Notes: generated by a model from the letters alone, not told the origin. 64,000 nt of DNA from Picochlorum sp. 'celeri' (GCA_010909725.1 JAACMV010000006.1:62001-126000); one strand, 5' to 3'; counted from the stretch's first letter, positions 53,621-63,157 are shown. Made by a program: numbers and translations.

Positions 53621-54454
53621 ATGATCAGCGCAGCGCATAGGTTGTTTATTTATCTGTCTACTACTAAAGATTTCATGGATGGAATTATGTTTCAATCAGT
53701 TCGAGGAGTATCGACAAGGACAGTGGCGAGAGCAGTGGTATCGTTGAATAGAACTCATACCCAGCAAAGACTCCTCAGTGATCATCCTTTTCGCCTTGGC
53801 ATTGGACATTTGAATAGAAAAACGACACCTGATCTATCTGTGATGGCATCAAAGGCTGATGATGTGAAAGGAGAGATGTTGGAGCCAAGTGTTGCGAATA
53901 AGCCACTTGTACGCTTTGCTGCATTGGCTGCCATTGTTGCTGCCTCGGCCAAGGCCACTGGGTTTCTTACGGTGAAATCGATTGGGTTTATTCATATGAT
54001 GGCATTTGGGGCGTGGTTTGGGACCTTGGTGTGGACGTCTTTCATCTTTGGTCTGGTGGCCTTCAAGACTCTTGCAAGGCAGACATTTGGCAAGCTTCAG
54101 TCCAAGCTATTCCCCAAGTATTTTGCTCTTACTGGGGCTGCTCCTGGGTTGATGCTGGCGACGTTGCATTACTTGACTGGTGGGGCTCCTCCAGTGACTG
54201 AAGTGAGATTGCTGGCTATATCTGTGGCATGTGCCGTTGCCAACCTCTTGGTGGCAGAGCCTGCTGCGACATCGGTGATGTTTGAGCGGTATGCTTTGGA
54301 GAATGCAGAGGGTGAGAGGGATGAAGGTCGTATTGCGGCGCTGAAGAAGACATTTGGAAAGTGGCATGGGATTAGTTCTCTGTTGAATTTGGTGGTGTTG
54401 GTGTGTGCTGTGGGGCATGCATATTATCTTGGTGGACAGTTATCCTTTATGTAA
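53621..54454 (+). CDS. TMEM205: TMEM205-like (DUF4149) membrane protein
   Basis: Single exon, 277 residues. Four hydrophobic spans in the C-terminal 190 residues with family phrases AFGAWFGTLVWTSFIFGLVA FKTLARQTFGKLQSKLFPKY F, EPAATSVMFERYALE and KWHGISSLLNLVVL. The first 85 residues are rich in Arg, Ser and Thr (GVSTRTVARAVVSLNRTHTQ) and may be an organelle presequence; Met19, Met23 and Met75 are alternative starts. TMEM205 proteins are poorly understood; the animal one is linked to vesicle trafficking. The stop overlaps TGTAA (54450-54454) and the convergent gene ends 1 bp away. Confidence 0.82.
   Translation: MISAAHRLFIYLSTTKDFMDGIMFQSVRGVSTRTVARAVVSLNRTHTQQRLLSDHPFRLGIGHLNRKTTPDLSVMASKADDVKGEMLEPSVANKPLVRFAALAAIVAASAKATGFLTVKSIGFIHMMAFGAWFGTLVWTSFIFGLVAFKTLARQTFGKLQSKLFPKYFALTGAAPGLMLATLHYLTGGAPPVTEVRLLAISVACAVANLLVAEPAATSVMFERYALENAEGERDEGRIAALKKTFGKWHGISSLLNLVVLVCAVGHAYYLGGQLSFM
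54450..54454 (+). terminator. TGTAA overlapping the TMEM205-like stop codon
   Basis: TGTAA includes the TAA stop. If used, the mRNA 3' end would fall inside the antisense Dabb-protein gene. Confidence 0.35.
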
Positions 54455-54455
54455 T

Positions 54456-55412
54456 TCAATTAAATGATTCATTCGATTGGCCTGGAGATACCTCCATGAT
54501 AAGGCCCCATGCAAGGGATACAGGGCTTCGAGCATCTGCTTGAATGACAGCTTGCATTGGGGGGCTTTGTAAAAATGACTCTACTGCACTGGAATCCTGT
54601 GGGAAGCGAGCTATGAATATTGTATCGCATCTGAATTGATCATCGCAAGAAATGCCTTCTTCTTCTTCTTCTGGCTGGAGCGTATGATTTATAACGCTCA
54701 GCACTGGGCCATGGGCTGCTTGGACAGCCCCAAAGGCAGAGGATGATGCCAGCCCCTCTGTCAACCTCAGAAATTCCTCTACATCATCCGCTGATCCATC
54801 TGCAGATCGATCAAGTCCTAGTATCAATTCATATCCCTCCTCCCACTCGGCGCCTCGCCTAAATATTGATTCCAATTCATTTGGAATAGATGTCATGAAT
54901 GTCACTGTGGCCACCCCGGCACTTGTCTTCTCCTTTGCCACGTCATCCAGCATGTATTTTGTTTTCAGATGATTCAAAAAGTCTTTCATACTCTTCTCGG
55001 ATGCATATCGGAACAGGATACAGTTGTTAAATTGCTCTAGGCTGGTTGCTTTGTGTGACTGTGTACCAGATGGGACAAGGCCAGTTATCACTGGGCCTGC
55101 TGATCCACACACAGGGCCCCGCACCATGTACTGGAGTGACCAGCATGTGTCAATAACCTCTGATATTTGTTCATCATCCAGATCTGGCGTGAGAGAAAAC
55201 ACTGTTAGAGATTCTGCTACCTGGCATGTGTCTGCCGATGCAACAACTCTTCTCCTCCTTCTTCGTGTTTCTGTGGCCAGGGATTCCTTATTGTATATTA
55301 TTGTTGATATAGAGTTGTAATAATGCGTTGTTTCGCTGATCCGACTGTTCCTCTGACATGTCGCTGCGCGAGAAGGAAACAATCGGAAGATTGTTCCGAT
55401 TTGTGAGGCCAT
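54456..55412 (-). CDS. Two-domain stress-response A/B barrel (Dabb) protein
   Basis: Single exon, 318 residues from the ATG at 55412 (open two codons further from a GTG). The first 65 residues, with FRLFPSRAATCQRNSR and ETRRRRRRVVASA, look like a plastid transit peptide. Two ferredoxin-like Dabb halves follow: LTVFSLTPDLDDEQISEVID, NCILFRYASEKSMKDFLNHL and VATVTFMTSIPNELESIFRR; then ELILGLDRSADGSADDVEEF, TIFIARFPQDSSAVESFLQS and LAWGLIMEVSPG. Plant double-Dabb proteins are chloroplast or stress-linked with no firm enzymatic role. A Glu-rich spacer PEEEEEGIS lies in the second half. Confidence 0.72.
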   Translation of the reverse strand: MASQIGTIFRLFPSRAATCQRNSRISETTHYYNSISTIIYNKESLATETRRRRRRVVASADTCQVAESLTVFSLTPDLDDEQISEVIDTCWSLQYMVRGPVCGSAGPVITGLVPSGTQSHKATSLEQFNNCILFRYASEKSMKDFLNHLKTKYMLDDVAKEKTSAGVATVTFMTSIPNELESIFRRGAEWEEGYELILGLDRSADGSADDVEEFLRLTEGLASSSAFGAVQAAHGPVLSVINHTLQPEEEEEGISCDDQFRCDTIFIARFPQDSSAVESFLQSPPMQAVIQADARSPVSLAWGLIMEVSPGQSNESFN

Positions 55413-56483
55413 TGGCACACACTGGCTATGATTTCCTCCGTTTCTTTCTTATTGAATCCACAATAGTCAATGTATTACACCTGTCCTGATGATATGGGGC
55501 TGATTGGGTTTGATTTGACTGTCTTCTCCATACCATATTTATTGGGACAGACTCAGGGTACATTCAAACTGATGACATGTGCGATGAACTTTCTTGTTCG
55601 ATTGATAGCATATCGAATTTCATTGGAACCATGTATTGCTTGGGCAGGTATTCTCGAAGAAATGGGTCTTCCTCAATCGTCAGAAGGCCAGGTGGGATGC
55701 TTTCAGATTTAGGACCAGTCATCAGGGTGGAGCCATTCCATCCATTGGATTAGATGGCTATTGGTCCCACAGGCCGATTGAGTTGCCCCAGGATCATTGA
55801 AGGTACCAAAAGATCGCCATGGTCTCATCAAATAAATTGCTCTGTTTAGCTATAGAGAGCTTCTTTGTGGCGAAAGATGTTGATAGGTTTCTTCTCCCAT
55901 CGTCCGGGTCTGTGATGGGAAAGTAGAATATATCCCTAAATGACATGCCTCTGATTTGACCATGGGTTCAGAATACGTATGTTGAATCGATTCCATATGG
56001 ATCAGCAGTCTAACTTAAGACCGACTCTGAACTTTTTAAAATAGTTCAGTTTTCCATATTTGAAAGAAATCTCACGAATCGACCCCGGTTGGTCTTAATT
56101 AGGACCACCAGGTTGGCCAACTGTGGATCCAGGTACAAAAGGTGCCCGGATCGGGAGGCGATTGAATTAGATCATACATACAATGAATCGTATAGCCCCC
56201 AATGGACTGCATCATTTCCATATATTCTCTACATGGGTGCTCTTCTGGCTACCAAGTATAATGGATTAAAATGTGCAAAATTAGCGTCGCTGGAATTGTT
56301 TGTTCGACCCAGGGGTTTCTGAGGCTAGTCTGAGTCGCTTCCCGAAATAGTGGCATGCGCCCCACGAGAAATTCGGCCCATGGGGGTTGATAAAATATCA
56401 CCTCAATGCATACATAAATTTTATTTGGGTTCCAACATCGCATAAAACTGTACAATGGTGTAATTCTAGCCTTTACTCATTCG
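55413..56483. other. 1.07-kb gene-poor gap opening the accessory region
   Basis: Noticeably wider than gaps elsewhere. Two ATG frames of 77-80 codons (55470-55712, 56089-56322) have no recognisable content. A near-palindrome GGTCTTAATTAGGACC sits at 56089-56104 and GTTGGCCAAC at 56112-56121. It must contain the promoters of the Dabb gene and the first pappalysin-like gene. No RNA gene or complete mobile element seen. Confidence 0.35.
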
Positions 56484-58460
56484 ATGTCCAGCGTGAGACT
56501 TTCCGTGGTAATTCTTTCAATTTATCTGTTCTTTGCAAAGACAATTGTCCGGTCCTCTGCCTGGCAACAAAAAGGGTGGTCTTGCGGGACGCACTCGACT
56601 CCTACGGCTGTCGAGTCGGTTTTGAGCTCGCAACGAAATATCTTTGGCAGAGCATTATATGAAATTGAAAACACGACTGGGCGTACAAATGTATTCAAGG
56701 CTGCTTTCTTTCCTCAAGGAGTCAAGATCAAGGTGCAGGTGGTGAATTGCGCCGGAAGCGAATACACTGGATTCGGCGAGTCAATGCGAAAGCTGAACAA
56801 TGCATTCGTCTCGACAGGTATACAATTTGTGTTTGATGGGGATGAGGAATCTTGTAGTTGGGAAGAAATGCAAGAAATTCGAATGGCTTGTCCGTGGCCA
56901 GACAATGGCCAGTTCCCATCCCCAAACTGCCCAAAAGCGCTTTTGAAAATTGCAGACAGGATCTCTTATCCAAATGGTATTCTAATCTCAGTCTTAGATG
57001 TAGAGTTTGGTGGAATGGCAAACAATGTGGGATTGTTCGATAAAGTTTATCCCCTTATTGCAGTTGGGGTCAATCAGCTCCCGGAGGCAAGCTTCATGTG
57101 GAATGCTGGAACCCCCAGCCAGCACGAGAATCTGGGAGTAGTATTGACTCATGAGGTTGGACATATTTTAGGCCTTTTTCATACATTTGAAAATGGCTGC
57201 TCGCACCCCGGGGATTACATACCGGATACCCCGTTTGAGGCCACCCCATTGGATAGTCTACCAGAATACCTGCCAACCATGGAATGCTGTGCACAGTGGC
57301 CAATAGATCAATGCTCACCCCCACCTACTTGCGAGAATGCCGCTGGAAATAATTATGACAATTATATGGACTATAGTCCTGATTCGTGTCAGAAAAGATT
57401 CACGTCAGATCAGATAGCTGTTATGCAAGCCACACTCCTAGACAAAAGGCCTGGGTGGCTGGGCCTATCTAATAAGCCATCCATCGACGACATCGCTATA
57501 GAGCAGGATCTTGAAGGTGGCACACATAATATTGAAGGAACTTTCCGAGATGGAACCGATATTTCTATCGAATGGAATCCAGTATCACGTTGTCCTGAAG
57601 ACAGCAACTGGAATAAACAATTCCATATCCAGCCAAGGAAACTTGTCTACAGTATCAATGTCCCAGACTCCACAACATCTATAGACATCAGGAAATGCAA
57701 TGTGTCACTAGATGACGCAGTAGTGTCATTAACATATCTTGAGTGCAGGTCAAATGACAGCTGCAGCTGCCAGGTGGTCCAATGTGTCTCAACTGAGCCA
57801 GTCACAATCACTGTTGGCAATACAATGGGGCAGGCAGCTACAACGCTCTTCTATTTCATCTTGACAAATGATAAATATGCAAGTAATCAGATGAAAGTTA
57901 ATATGGAAATTTCCGTGGAGCTAGGACAAATGCAATCTCCCCAATTGCAATTACCTTCTCCAATAAGCTTGCCATCCCCTTCTCCTGAGCCTGAGCCTGA
58001 GCCTGAGTCGAACGAAGGTACGAGTATCACAGAAGGCATTTACGCTTTTGGTCCTAGTCAAGGAGCGTGTAGAGGACGATATATCTCTGCAAACCCGGGC
58101 ATCAGATGCAACACAAATGTAGCCATGCGAAATTTTAAGCAGGCTTCATCAAATTCCAGGATTCTTAAATGGCGAGTCACTGAAAGCAAGCAACTAGAAT
58201 CTCTTGCAGCGAACAGAATCTATTGCGAATCAAAATATTTGGCGTCTCCTAGATCTGGCGCAAAGCTCGGAGGGAGCAGGTGGAAATGGAACATTGTTGT
58301 AGTTGGTCGCAATCGAAATGGAAAAGTGGTCAATCTTGTATCCAGAAACAGGCCAGGCCGTCCATCTTACCTGAAAGTTAGTAGTGACTGTTCCTTGACG
58401 TTCACATCCCGCAACGCTCAGTCGCAGTTTGAAGCTATAGATTACAGCTTCATGTATTGA
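56484..58460 (+). CDS. Secreted pappalysin-like zinc metalloprotease (M43 family), copy 1
   Basis: Single exon, 658 residues. Signal peptide LSVVILSIYLFFAKTIVRSSA (about 6-26). The metzincin site is HEVGHILGLFH (223-233), giving three zinc-ligand His and the catalytic Glu, and the Met-turn is DNYMDYSPDSC (292-302). Cys pairs around GCSHPGDYIPDTPFEATP and MECCAQWPIDQCSPPPTC agree with secreted M43B enzymes. The middle 200 residues are Ig-like in composition and unassigned. A (CCTGAG)4 repeat at 57984-58007 encodes a Pro-Glu linker, followed by a basic 140-residue C-terminal domain (GACRGRYISANPGIRCNTNV, WKWNIVVVGRNRNGKVVNLV) I cannot name. Likely acts in the cell wall or medium; substrates unknown. 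A paralogue starts at 63776. Confidence 0.85.
   Translation: MSSVRLSVVILSIYLFFAKTIVRSSAWQQKGWSCGTHSTPTAVESVLSSQRNIFGRALYEIENTTGRTNVFKAAFFPQGVKIKVQVVNCAGSEYTGFGESMRKLNNAFVSTGIQFVFDGDEESCSWEEMQEIRMACPWPDNGQFPSPNCPKALLKIADRISYPNGILISVLDVEFGGMANNVGLFDKVYPLIAVGVNQLPEASFMWNAGTPSQHENLGVVLTHEVGHILGLFHTFENGCSHPGDYIPDTPFEATPLDSLPEYLPTMECCAQWPIDQCSPPPTCENAAGNNYDNYMDYSPDSCQKRFTSDQIAVMQATLLDKRPGWLGLSNKPSIDDIAIEQDLEGGTHNIEGTFRDGTDISIEWNPVSRCPEDSNWNKQFHIQPRKLVYSINVPDSTTSIDIRKCNVSLDDAVVSLTYLECRSNDSCSCQVVQCVSTEPVTITVGNTMGQAATTLFYFILTNDKYASNQMKVNMEISVELGQMQSPQLQLPSPISLPSPSPEPEPEPESNEGTSITEGIYAFGPSQGACRGRYISANPGIRCNTNVAMRNFKQASSNSRILKWRVTESKQLESLAANRIYCESKYLASPRSGAKLGGSRWKWNIVVVGRNRNGKVVNLVSRNRPGRPSYLKVSSDCSLTFTSRNAQSQFEAIDYSFMY
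57984..58007 (+). repeat. (CCTGAG)4 repeat coding a Pro-Glu linker
   Basis: Four perfect hexamers inside the metalloprotease gene, encoding alternating Pro and Glu between the central region and the C-terminal domain. Confidence 0.9.
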
Positions 58461-58732
58461 AGTAGAAGTTGAAGCTGTCATCCAGCAAAGTATGATAACC
58501 CAACTAGTGCTCGTAATAATGCCTCTATGGGCAAGAAAACGAGTTGGAGAATGAATATCTTGGATACGCCGAGATAGCGCCTTCTCATCGAGATAATTAA
58601 TTAATGCAGGTCCCTTGCCCATGCATGGGGCTGTGGCCACATATTGCTCGTGTGTAGCCTTGGATTTTGCAATGAAAACCCTTTTGCCCCGCCAAGATGC
58701 CTTGACGCCAATATTTGTAATTATACATTTAA

Positions 58733-59761
58733 ATGGTAATACCACGAAATCGTTCATCTTTTCATGAAATCATGAGGTGTTGTCTCCTCTCGTTATTCCT
58801 TGTTGCATACTTGGCGGAAAGACACCTGGTCAAAGCTGCTTCAAATACGAGCACGCCGGGGCGTATTCAGTACGGAGATCCAGTCAAAAAAGGATCTTAT
58901 TCGTATTTTGTTCGTTTAGCAATCACAGATAAGGGTGGTGAAACGTTTACTTGCGGTGGCTTTCTTTACCGTCCAAATATAGTGGTCACGGCAGCCCATT
59001 GTGCTTCGGACGACGATTATAGAATCAGCGTAAAGCAGATACGAGTGTATTCAAATGGAGATGGTGGAATTGAGGGAAGAAATCCCAGACAAGTCTACGG
59101 ATACAGGGTTCCGTCAACATGGGGAACTAGTGATTTAAAAGGTGATGTCATGATTTTGAAACTTTCCAAGTCTTTCAACGCAGACACAGTTAGCCTGGGA
59201 GAGAAACTGCCTAATCCAGGAACACAGATTTACATTATAGGAGTTGGATCTACTGAAGACGATGAGGAAGAATACGAGTATGAAGATGCAGATGAAGAGT
59301 ACGAGTATGAAGATGCAGATGAAGAATACGAGTATCAAGAGGAAGATGAAGAGTACGAGTATGAGGAATACGAAGATTCTCGTCTGTTGGCTTCTCAATC
59401 AAACACCGGTAGATTGTCTGGTTCAGAATATACCCTTTTGGAAGCAAAAGTTCCAATGCTATCTAAAAAGGTTAGCAACGCATTTGCAAAAAAAGAGAGT
59501 GGTTCCATGATGGAGGTGGATCATTTTGGTGCAGGATATGATAAAGAGCACCAGGATACTTGTGTCGGCGATTCCGGGGGACCAATTATACATAAATTGA
59601 AGACCAATAGAGGATATTCGTATCCAGTGGTTATTGGAGTTGTTAGCTATGGATTTACAAAGTGTGGAGAGAAGAATTCTGTCGGATTCTATACATCTAT
59701 TCCATACCATCGTAGATGGATCGATGATACAATTATACGGGACAAGTGGGTAAAGTTGTAG
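58733..59761 (+). CDS. Secreted trypsin-like serine protease with acidic Tyr-rich insert
   Basis: Single exon; 342 residues from 58733, but the signal peptide begins at Met14 (ATG 58772: MRCCLLSLFLVAYLAERHLV), making 329 residues likely. S1 protease motifs: activation-like GRIQYGDPVKKGSYSYFVRL, TAAHCAS (His89), GDVMILKL (Asp138) and CVGDSGGPII (Ser281), so the triad is intact. Right after IGVGST, where trypsins have GWG and the autolysis loop, sits a 40-residue insert of four EEYEYEDAD-like units. The fold resumes at LSGSEYTLLEAKVPMLSKK. The specificity pocket cannot be assigned with confidence. It lies 272 bp after the metalloprotease on the same strand. Confidence 0.85.
   Translation: MVIPRNRSSFHEIMRCCLLSLFLVAYLAERHLVKAASNTSTPGRIQYGDPVKKGSYSYFVRLAITDKGGETFTCGGFLYRPNIVVTAAHCASDDDYRISVKQIRVYSNGDGGIEGRNPRQVYGYRVPSTWGTSDLKGDVMILKLSKSFNADTVSLGEKLPNPGTQIYIIGVGSTEDDEEEYEYEDADEEYEYEDADEEYEYQEEDEEYEYEEYEDSRLLASQSNTGRLSGSEYTLLEAKVPMLSKKVSNAFAKKESGSMMEVDHFGAGYDKEHQDTCVGDSGGPIIHKLKTNRGYSYPVVIGVVSYGFTKCGEKNSVGFYTSIPYHRRWIDDTIIRDKWVKL
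59267..59377 (+). repeat. 27-bp tandem repeat in the trypsin-like gene
   Basis: Units at 59267-59293, 59294-59320, 59321-59347 and a diverged 59348-59377. The first two differ by one silent base (GAA/GAG). All are in frame, each coding a nine- or ten-residue Glu/Tyr/Asp block. Confidence 0.9.
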
Positions 59762-60741
59762 GGTCTTACCTGGCTACTTCCTCCTAACACGTGGATCATG
59801 TTCACCATCTGGTCCTCAATAGTATGACGTGAAGTCCTGTCGGATGCCTTACACATTGAGTTCTGGCGCGGTGGCTGTTATTTATATATAAATTTCATCG
59901 AAAAAATGGCAGGGACGGCATCAGAGCAGAGTCTGATGGACATGTCTGTGGAGTGTGAGCCAGTATGGTTGACTTATCTGCTCTGGGTGATTTATCAGCT
60001 GAGGTGCTGAGCATGCATTGTCATCATGTCAGCATGGATTTCTCTCGTTACTATTAAACATAGAGTTGCATTCAAGAAAGAAATAAATAGTAAATACTAA
60101 GACGCTCGTGTGGCGTACATCATTGTTCTATGGTGTTGCACATGCATTGGCAGACATTTTTGTTGCATCTATAGTGGTCTCCTGTTTGACCGCTACGTTA
60201 TGTTTGTCAACTATGAGTGATCTCTCATTACTTTCTGATCATACCTGGAATGTAAATACCAGTAGCGTGAAAGCCCCATAATGTACTCCATCTTTCCTCT
60301 CTTATCTGTTGTGCTCAGGAAAAATGTCAGTCAGAGCAAGGCATCTGCAAACTTTCCAGCGATTCTTCTAGCCTCCCTCATGTCATGTTTGTGAGCAAAG
60401 ATTAATTTATGTACTCAGAAAGACTGAAACAATAAATAGAAAATACCTCTTGACGACGATTGTGGCATGTTGGTTTTGAGGAACTGCGGTCAAACTTGAG
60501 TGAAAATTTTGGAAACTTCTGGGCAAGACTGACCACATTGAATTCCCAATTCATAGTACTGTTTACCAAATATGTAATAGCTCTGTTTTTCGTCTGCGAG
60601 AACTTAACATTCATTGGCCTGTTGATAAACACGAGTCTTGAATTATGGCCAGGCCCTGTTCTGCATGTTCTTATAGTTCTGGGTTACTGCAGTAGAGAGT
60701 CCATGCAGGAGATTCATTCCCATGAGATTCGCCGCAATGTG
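59762..60741. other. 0.98-kb gap between the serine protease and the recombinase remnant
   Basis: A+T-rich. ORFs such as 60460-60747 (+) and 60402-60632 (-) are open on both strands with no recognisable product. No terminal repeats detected by eye. Confidence 0.35.
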
Positions 60742-61418
60742 TCATGATGACTGAGAGAGACCACTTTGCTGCATGGCTGATGCAATTCTCTCCTCAGGAG
60801 TGCTGGCCTTGGTACCGTCCTCAACAGAACAACAAGGTGATACAGTGTTGTAGTGACACATCATGGTCGCCACTAAATGTCGTTGGGCGTCTGCTACTTG
60901 CTTTATGGTATGATAGCATGCGTTTGATGACATGACAAGGGTAGAGTGAGCTTTACGGAGACCTTGGATTGGACGTGGCCATGGTGTGTTGTCCTGTGGC
61001 GATGCCATGGCTTGACTCAGCAGTTTGGACAAGTTCAACTTGGATATGTGCTTGTCTGGGCTATATGATCGATGAAGTGGATTTTGAGATGCCTTATAGG
61101 TGTATGGGACGACACGGATCGAGGTAATTGGCGTATGGAGTCCAACAGCACAGAGTGGAGCTCATCAGTCACAGGAATACGAGCCCCGCTCTTCTTGTTT
61201 GACACCTTGTCGTGCTGGATCAGCATGAGAGCCTTGTCCGACGTGAGCACAAGATGGTTCTGACCTTGAGATGCATTGTCAACGCTATCAATGATGGACA
61301 GCGCCGCCCAATCTGCTCGGAGCGGTGGCTGCATGGTGTACAAGCACAGGGCAAACCATTGCCAGTAGTAGATGATGGTGGCAGTACCTTGTCTGTTCCA
61401 ACTATTGGCACATCCAAT
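60742..61418 (-). pseudogene. Decayed tyrosine recombinase (integrase) of mobile-element type
   Basis: Two overlapping minus-strand frames together resemble the catalytic half of a tyrosine recombinase. Frame A (61418-61035) reads YYWQWFALCLYTMQPPLRAD W, then HLVLTSDKALMLIQHDKVSN KKSGARIPVTDELHSVLLDS and RQLPRS; the PPLR arginine and KKSG lysine fit catalytic Arg I and Lys. Frame B (about 61130-60742) continues LHRSYSPDKHISKLNLSKLL and GLRKAHSTLV (second Arg) and ends MMCHYNTVS with the likely tyrosine nucleophile. A frameshift near 61100-61130 separates them, and no start codon or N-terminal half is seen, so the gene appears dead. The W..LY..PPLR phrase is shared by integrases of Polinton-like viruses, virophages and DIRS-like elements. 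Confidence 0.6.
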
Positions 61419-61750
61419 TCAGCTGCGTCACATGCAACGTGCTCCTCTAATGTGCCATTTGTTTCAGTAGCGTCTTTGCCGACCGGATCACAAACCCCAC
61501 TGATTGGTGCAGTGCAAGGACCAGGAGAAATTAATTAGCAGCACACATGCACGTGTGATGTACTTACATCTAGTCAGGGGGCGTTGATGTAAAATCATAC
61601 ATTTTATAGCGTATGCGCTGGAGGTAAGACCAAGGACACAAAAGAAAGACCACTATCACCTCGAAGATACCGCGATATATACCTGGACGTGTCAGCAGGT
61701 GCTATGCTCAGAACTTGCGTGGTACTTTGAACGCGTTCATACGTTAACGT
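61419..61750. other. Gap between the recombinase remnant and the GT61 gene
   Basis: 332 bp. Frames are open on both strands next to the recombinase (minus: CDPVGKDATETNGTLEEH; plus: LPVVDDGGSTLSVPTIGTS), but neither can be shown to be coding. The GT61 promoter must lie here. Confidence 0.3.
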
Positions 61751-63157
61751 ATGGCCAGCAGACACTGGAATAATGCCTCTAAATTAGTGTTTCGAAACTT
61801 GAAACTATGCATCCTCTCTGTTCTTATAGTGCTTTCCATGGTTGCCTTGTTTCACCTCGAAGGAGTATACAGAATACCCGAGAGCCGAGTAGATGAGCTT
61901 AACGCCTCTGGCGACGGTAAGGCACTTGGAAATAGAGCCACCAAGATTGGGGGAAGATCTGATGCTTGGGTTCCAGTTGTCATGCATGAATGTGACGGTT
62001 TAGATCCCCGTTCAGCTCCATGCCTTAAGCAGAAGAACAACATCTCCAATATGATATCAGCTCATGAGATGTTGTATAGACCTTTCAAGTTAGCTGTCCC
62101 AGGCTTTATCAATAATTCTCACAGGGATCACTGGGCCAAAGAGGCGATGTCAGATGTTGAGTTACAAAAAAGGATGACACTGAAGATGGACGAATCTGCG
62201 GCAATTTATCCTGCCCAATTCGGTCAGAATTTGGTATTCGAAAATGCCCAGTTCACAGGCATTCCTCCACCAGATATTTGGAGTGAGGACTCATGCATGG
62301 GAAGTAGATCAGATCACAGACCATTTCTTGATGCTGTGAATGTATCAGAGCTCAATGATGCTTTGGAGACGTTAGTGATCGCTACAGTCCCTGACTCGTG
62401 GAGTTGGCAGCACTTCTTGGACAGAGTAACAGTTGTGTGGTGTCAGTCTATGTTGGATGCAGGCGATTCATTCATGTCCAAGAATGTCACTTTGGTTTCT
62501 GGTACACAGCCTCAGCAGCGAGTAAATGAATTGTACGACATTATGAGGGTGAAACATATTCACGGAGTTCCCCGGGTAGCAGCAAAGAAATTGGTATTTT
62601 CCTGTAGGGCTCCACTGATTCATCCATTCACGAGCCAGAGATTCAATGATCTCATTGGATGGGAGGCTACTAAAACGGACAAACGAAATGTTGTTTTAAT
62701 GATGTCTCGCGTACAGAGCAGGCAGATTTTGAACCAGGACAAACTGAATCAAAGAGTGGAGGATTTACTGAGGACACGTGGGAAAGACGAGGTTTTGGAA
62801 ATTTTTGATCAGAATCAATTAGGAAGTATGGTAGATATTATTTCTTTCATGAAAGATCGTGTTAAAATGGTGATTGGACCACATGGGGGTGCCATGTATA
62901 ACATTCGTTTTGCATCGCCTGGCTCAGTGCTCTTAGAGTTCATGCCCGCGCAGAGATTTGCGCCTGTTTTCTGGGAACAAGCGAGATTGTTCGAGCACCA
63001 TTACTACTGCTATATCTGCAATAGTTTGGACACAGAGCATAACATGGAAATCGATAACTTGGATGCTGTTGTGAATTGGATCGATGACATCTTGAATAAA
63101 CAGGAGCACAGTCCATTGCCCACAGTTGAGCCACATTATCATTGGCAGGTGAAGTAA
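61751..63157 (+). CDS. Golgi glycosyltransferase, GT61 (DUF563) family
   Basis: Single exon, 468 residues. Type II topology: short N-terminus, then the anchor KLCILSVLIVLSMVALFHL (about 18-36). The GT61 domain shows VIATVPDSWSWQHFLDRVTV, a middle section with the basic CRAPLIHPFTSQRFNDLIGW, and the conserved C-terminal block VKMVIGPHGGAMYNIRFASP GSVLLEFMP. Plant GT61 enzymes add xylose, arabinose or GlcNAc to N-glycans and wall polymers; the sugar here cannot be told. It sits between the recombinase remnant and the second metalloprotease copy, but its sequence looks intact. Confidence 0.85.
   Translation: MASRHWNNASKLVFRNLKLCILSVLIVLSMVALFHLEGVYRIPESRVDELNASGDGKALGNRATKIGGRSDAWVPVVMHECDGLDPRSAPCLKQKNNISNMISAHEMLYRPFKLAVPGFINNSHRDHWAKEAMSDVELQKRMTLKMDESAAIYPAQFGQNLVFENAQFTGIPPPDIWSEDSCMGSRSDHRPFLDAVNVSELNDALETLVIATVPDSWSWQHFLDRVTVVWCQSMLDAGDSFMSKNVTLVSGTQPQQRVNELYDIMRVKHIHGVPRVAAKKLVFSCRAPLIHPFTSQRFNDLIGWEATKTDKRNVVLMMSRVQSRQILNQDKLNQRVEDLLRTRGKDEVLEIFDQNQLGSMVDIISFMKDRVKMVIGPHGGAMYNIRFASPGSVLLEFMPAQRFAPVFWEQARLFEHHYYCYICNSLDTEHNMEIDNLDAVVNWIDDILNKQEHSPLPTVEPHYHWQVK

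Noticed and set aside
55470..56322. Two ATG ORFs of 77-80 codons in the gap
   Set aside because: No recognisable domain, no splice partners and no conserved motif; best treated as chance frames.
60460..60747. 95-codon plus-strand ORF
   Set aside because: Hydrophobic and unrecognisable, and partly overlapped by an equally open minus-strand frame; no support as a gene.
61212..61538. 108-codon plus-strand ORF
   Set aside because: Antisense to the tyrosine recombinase remnant, whose minus-strand frames show catalytic motifs.
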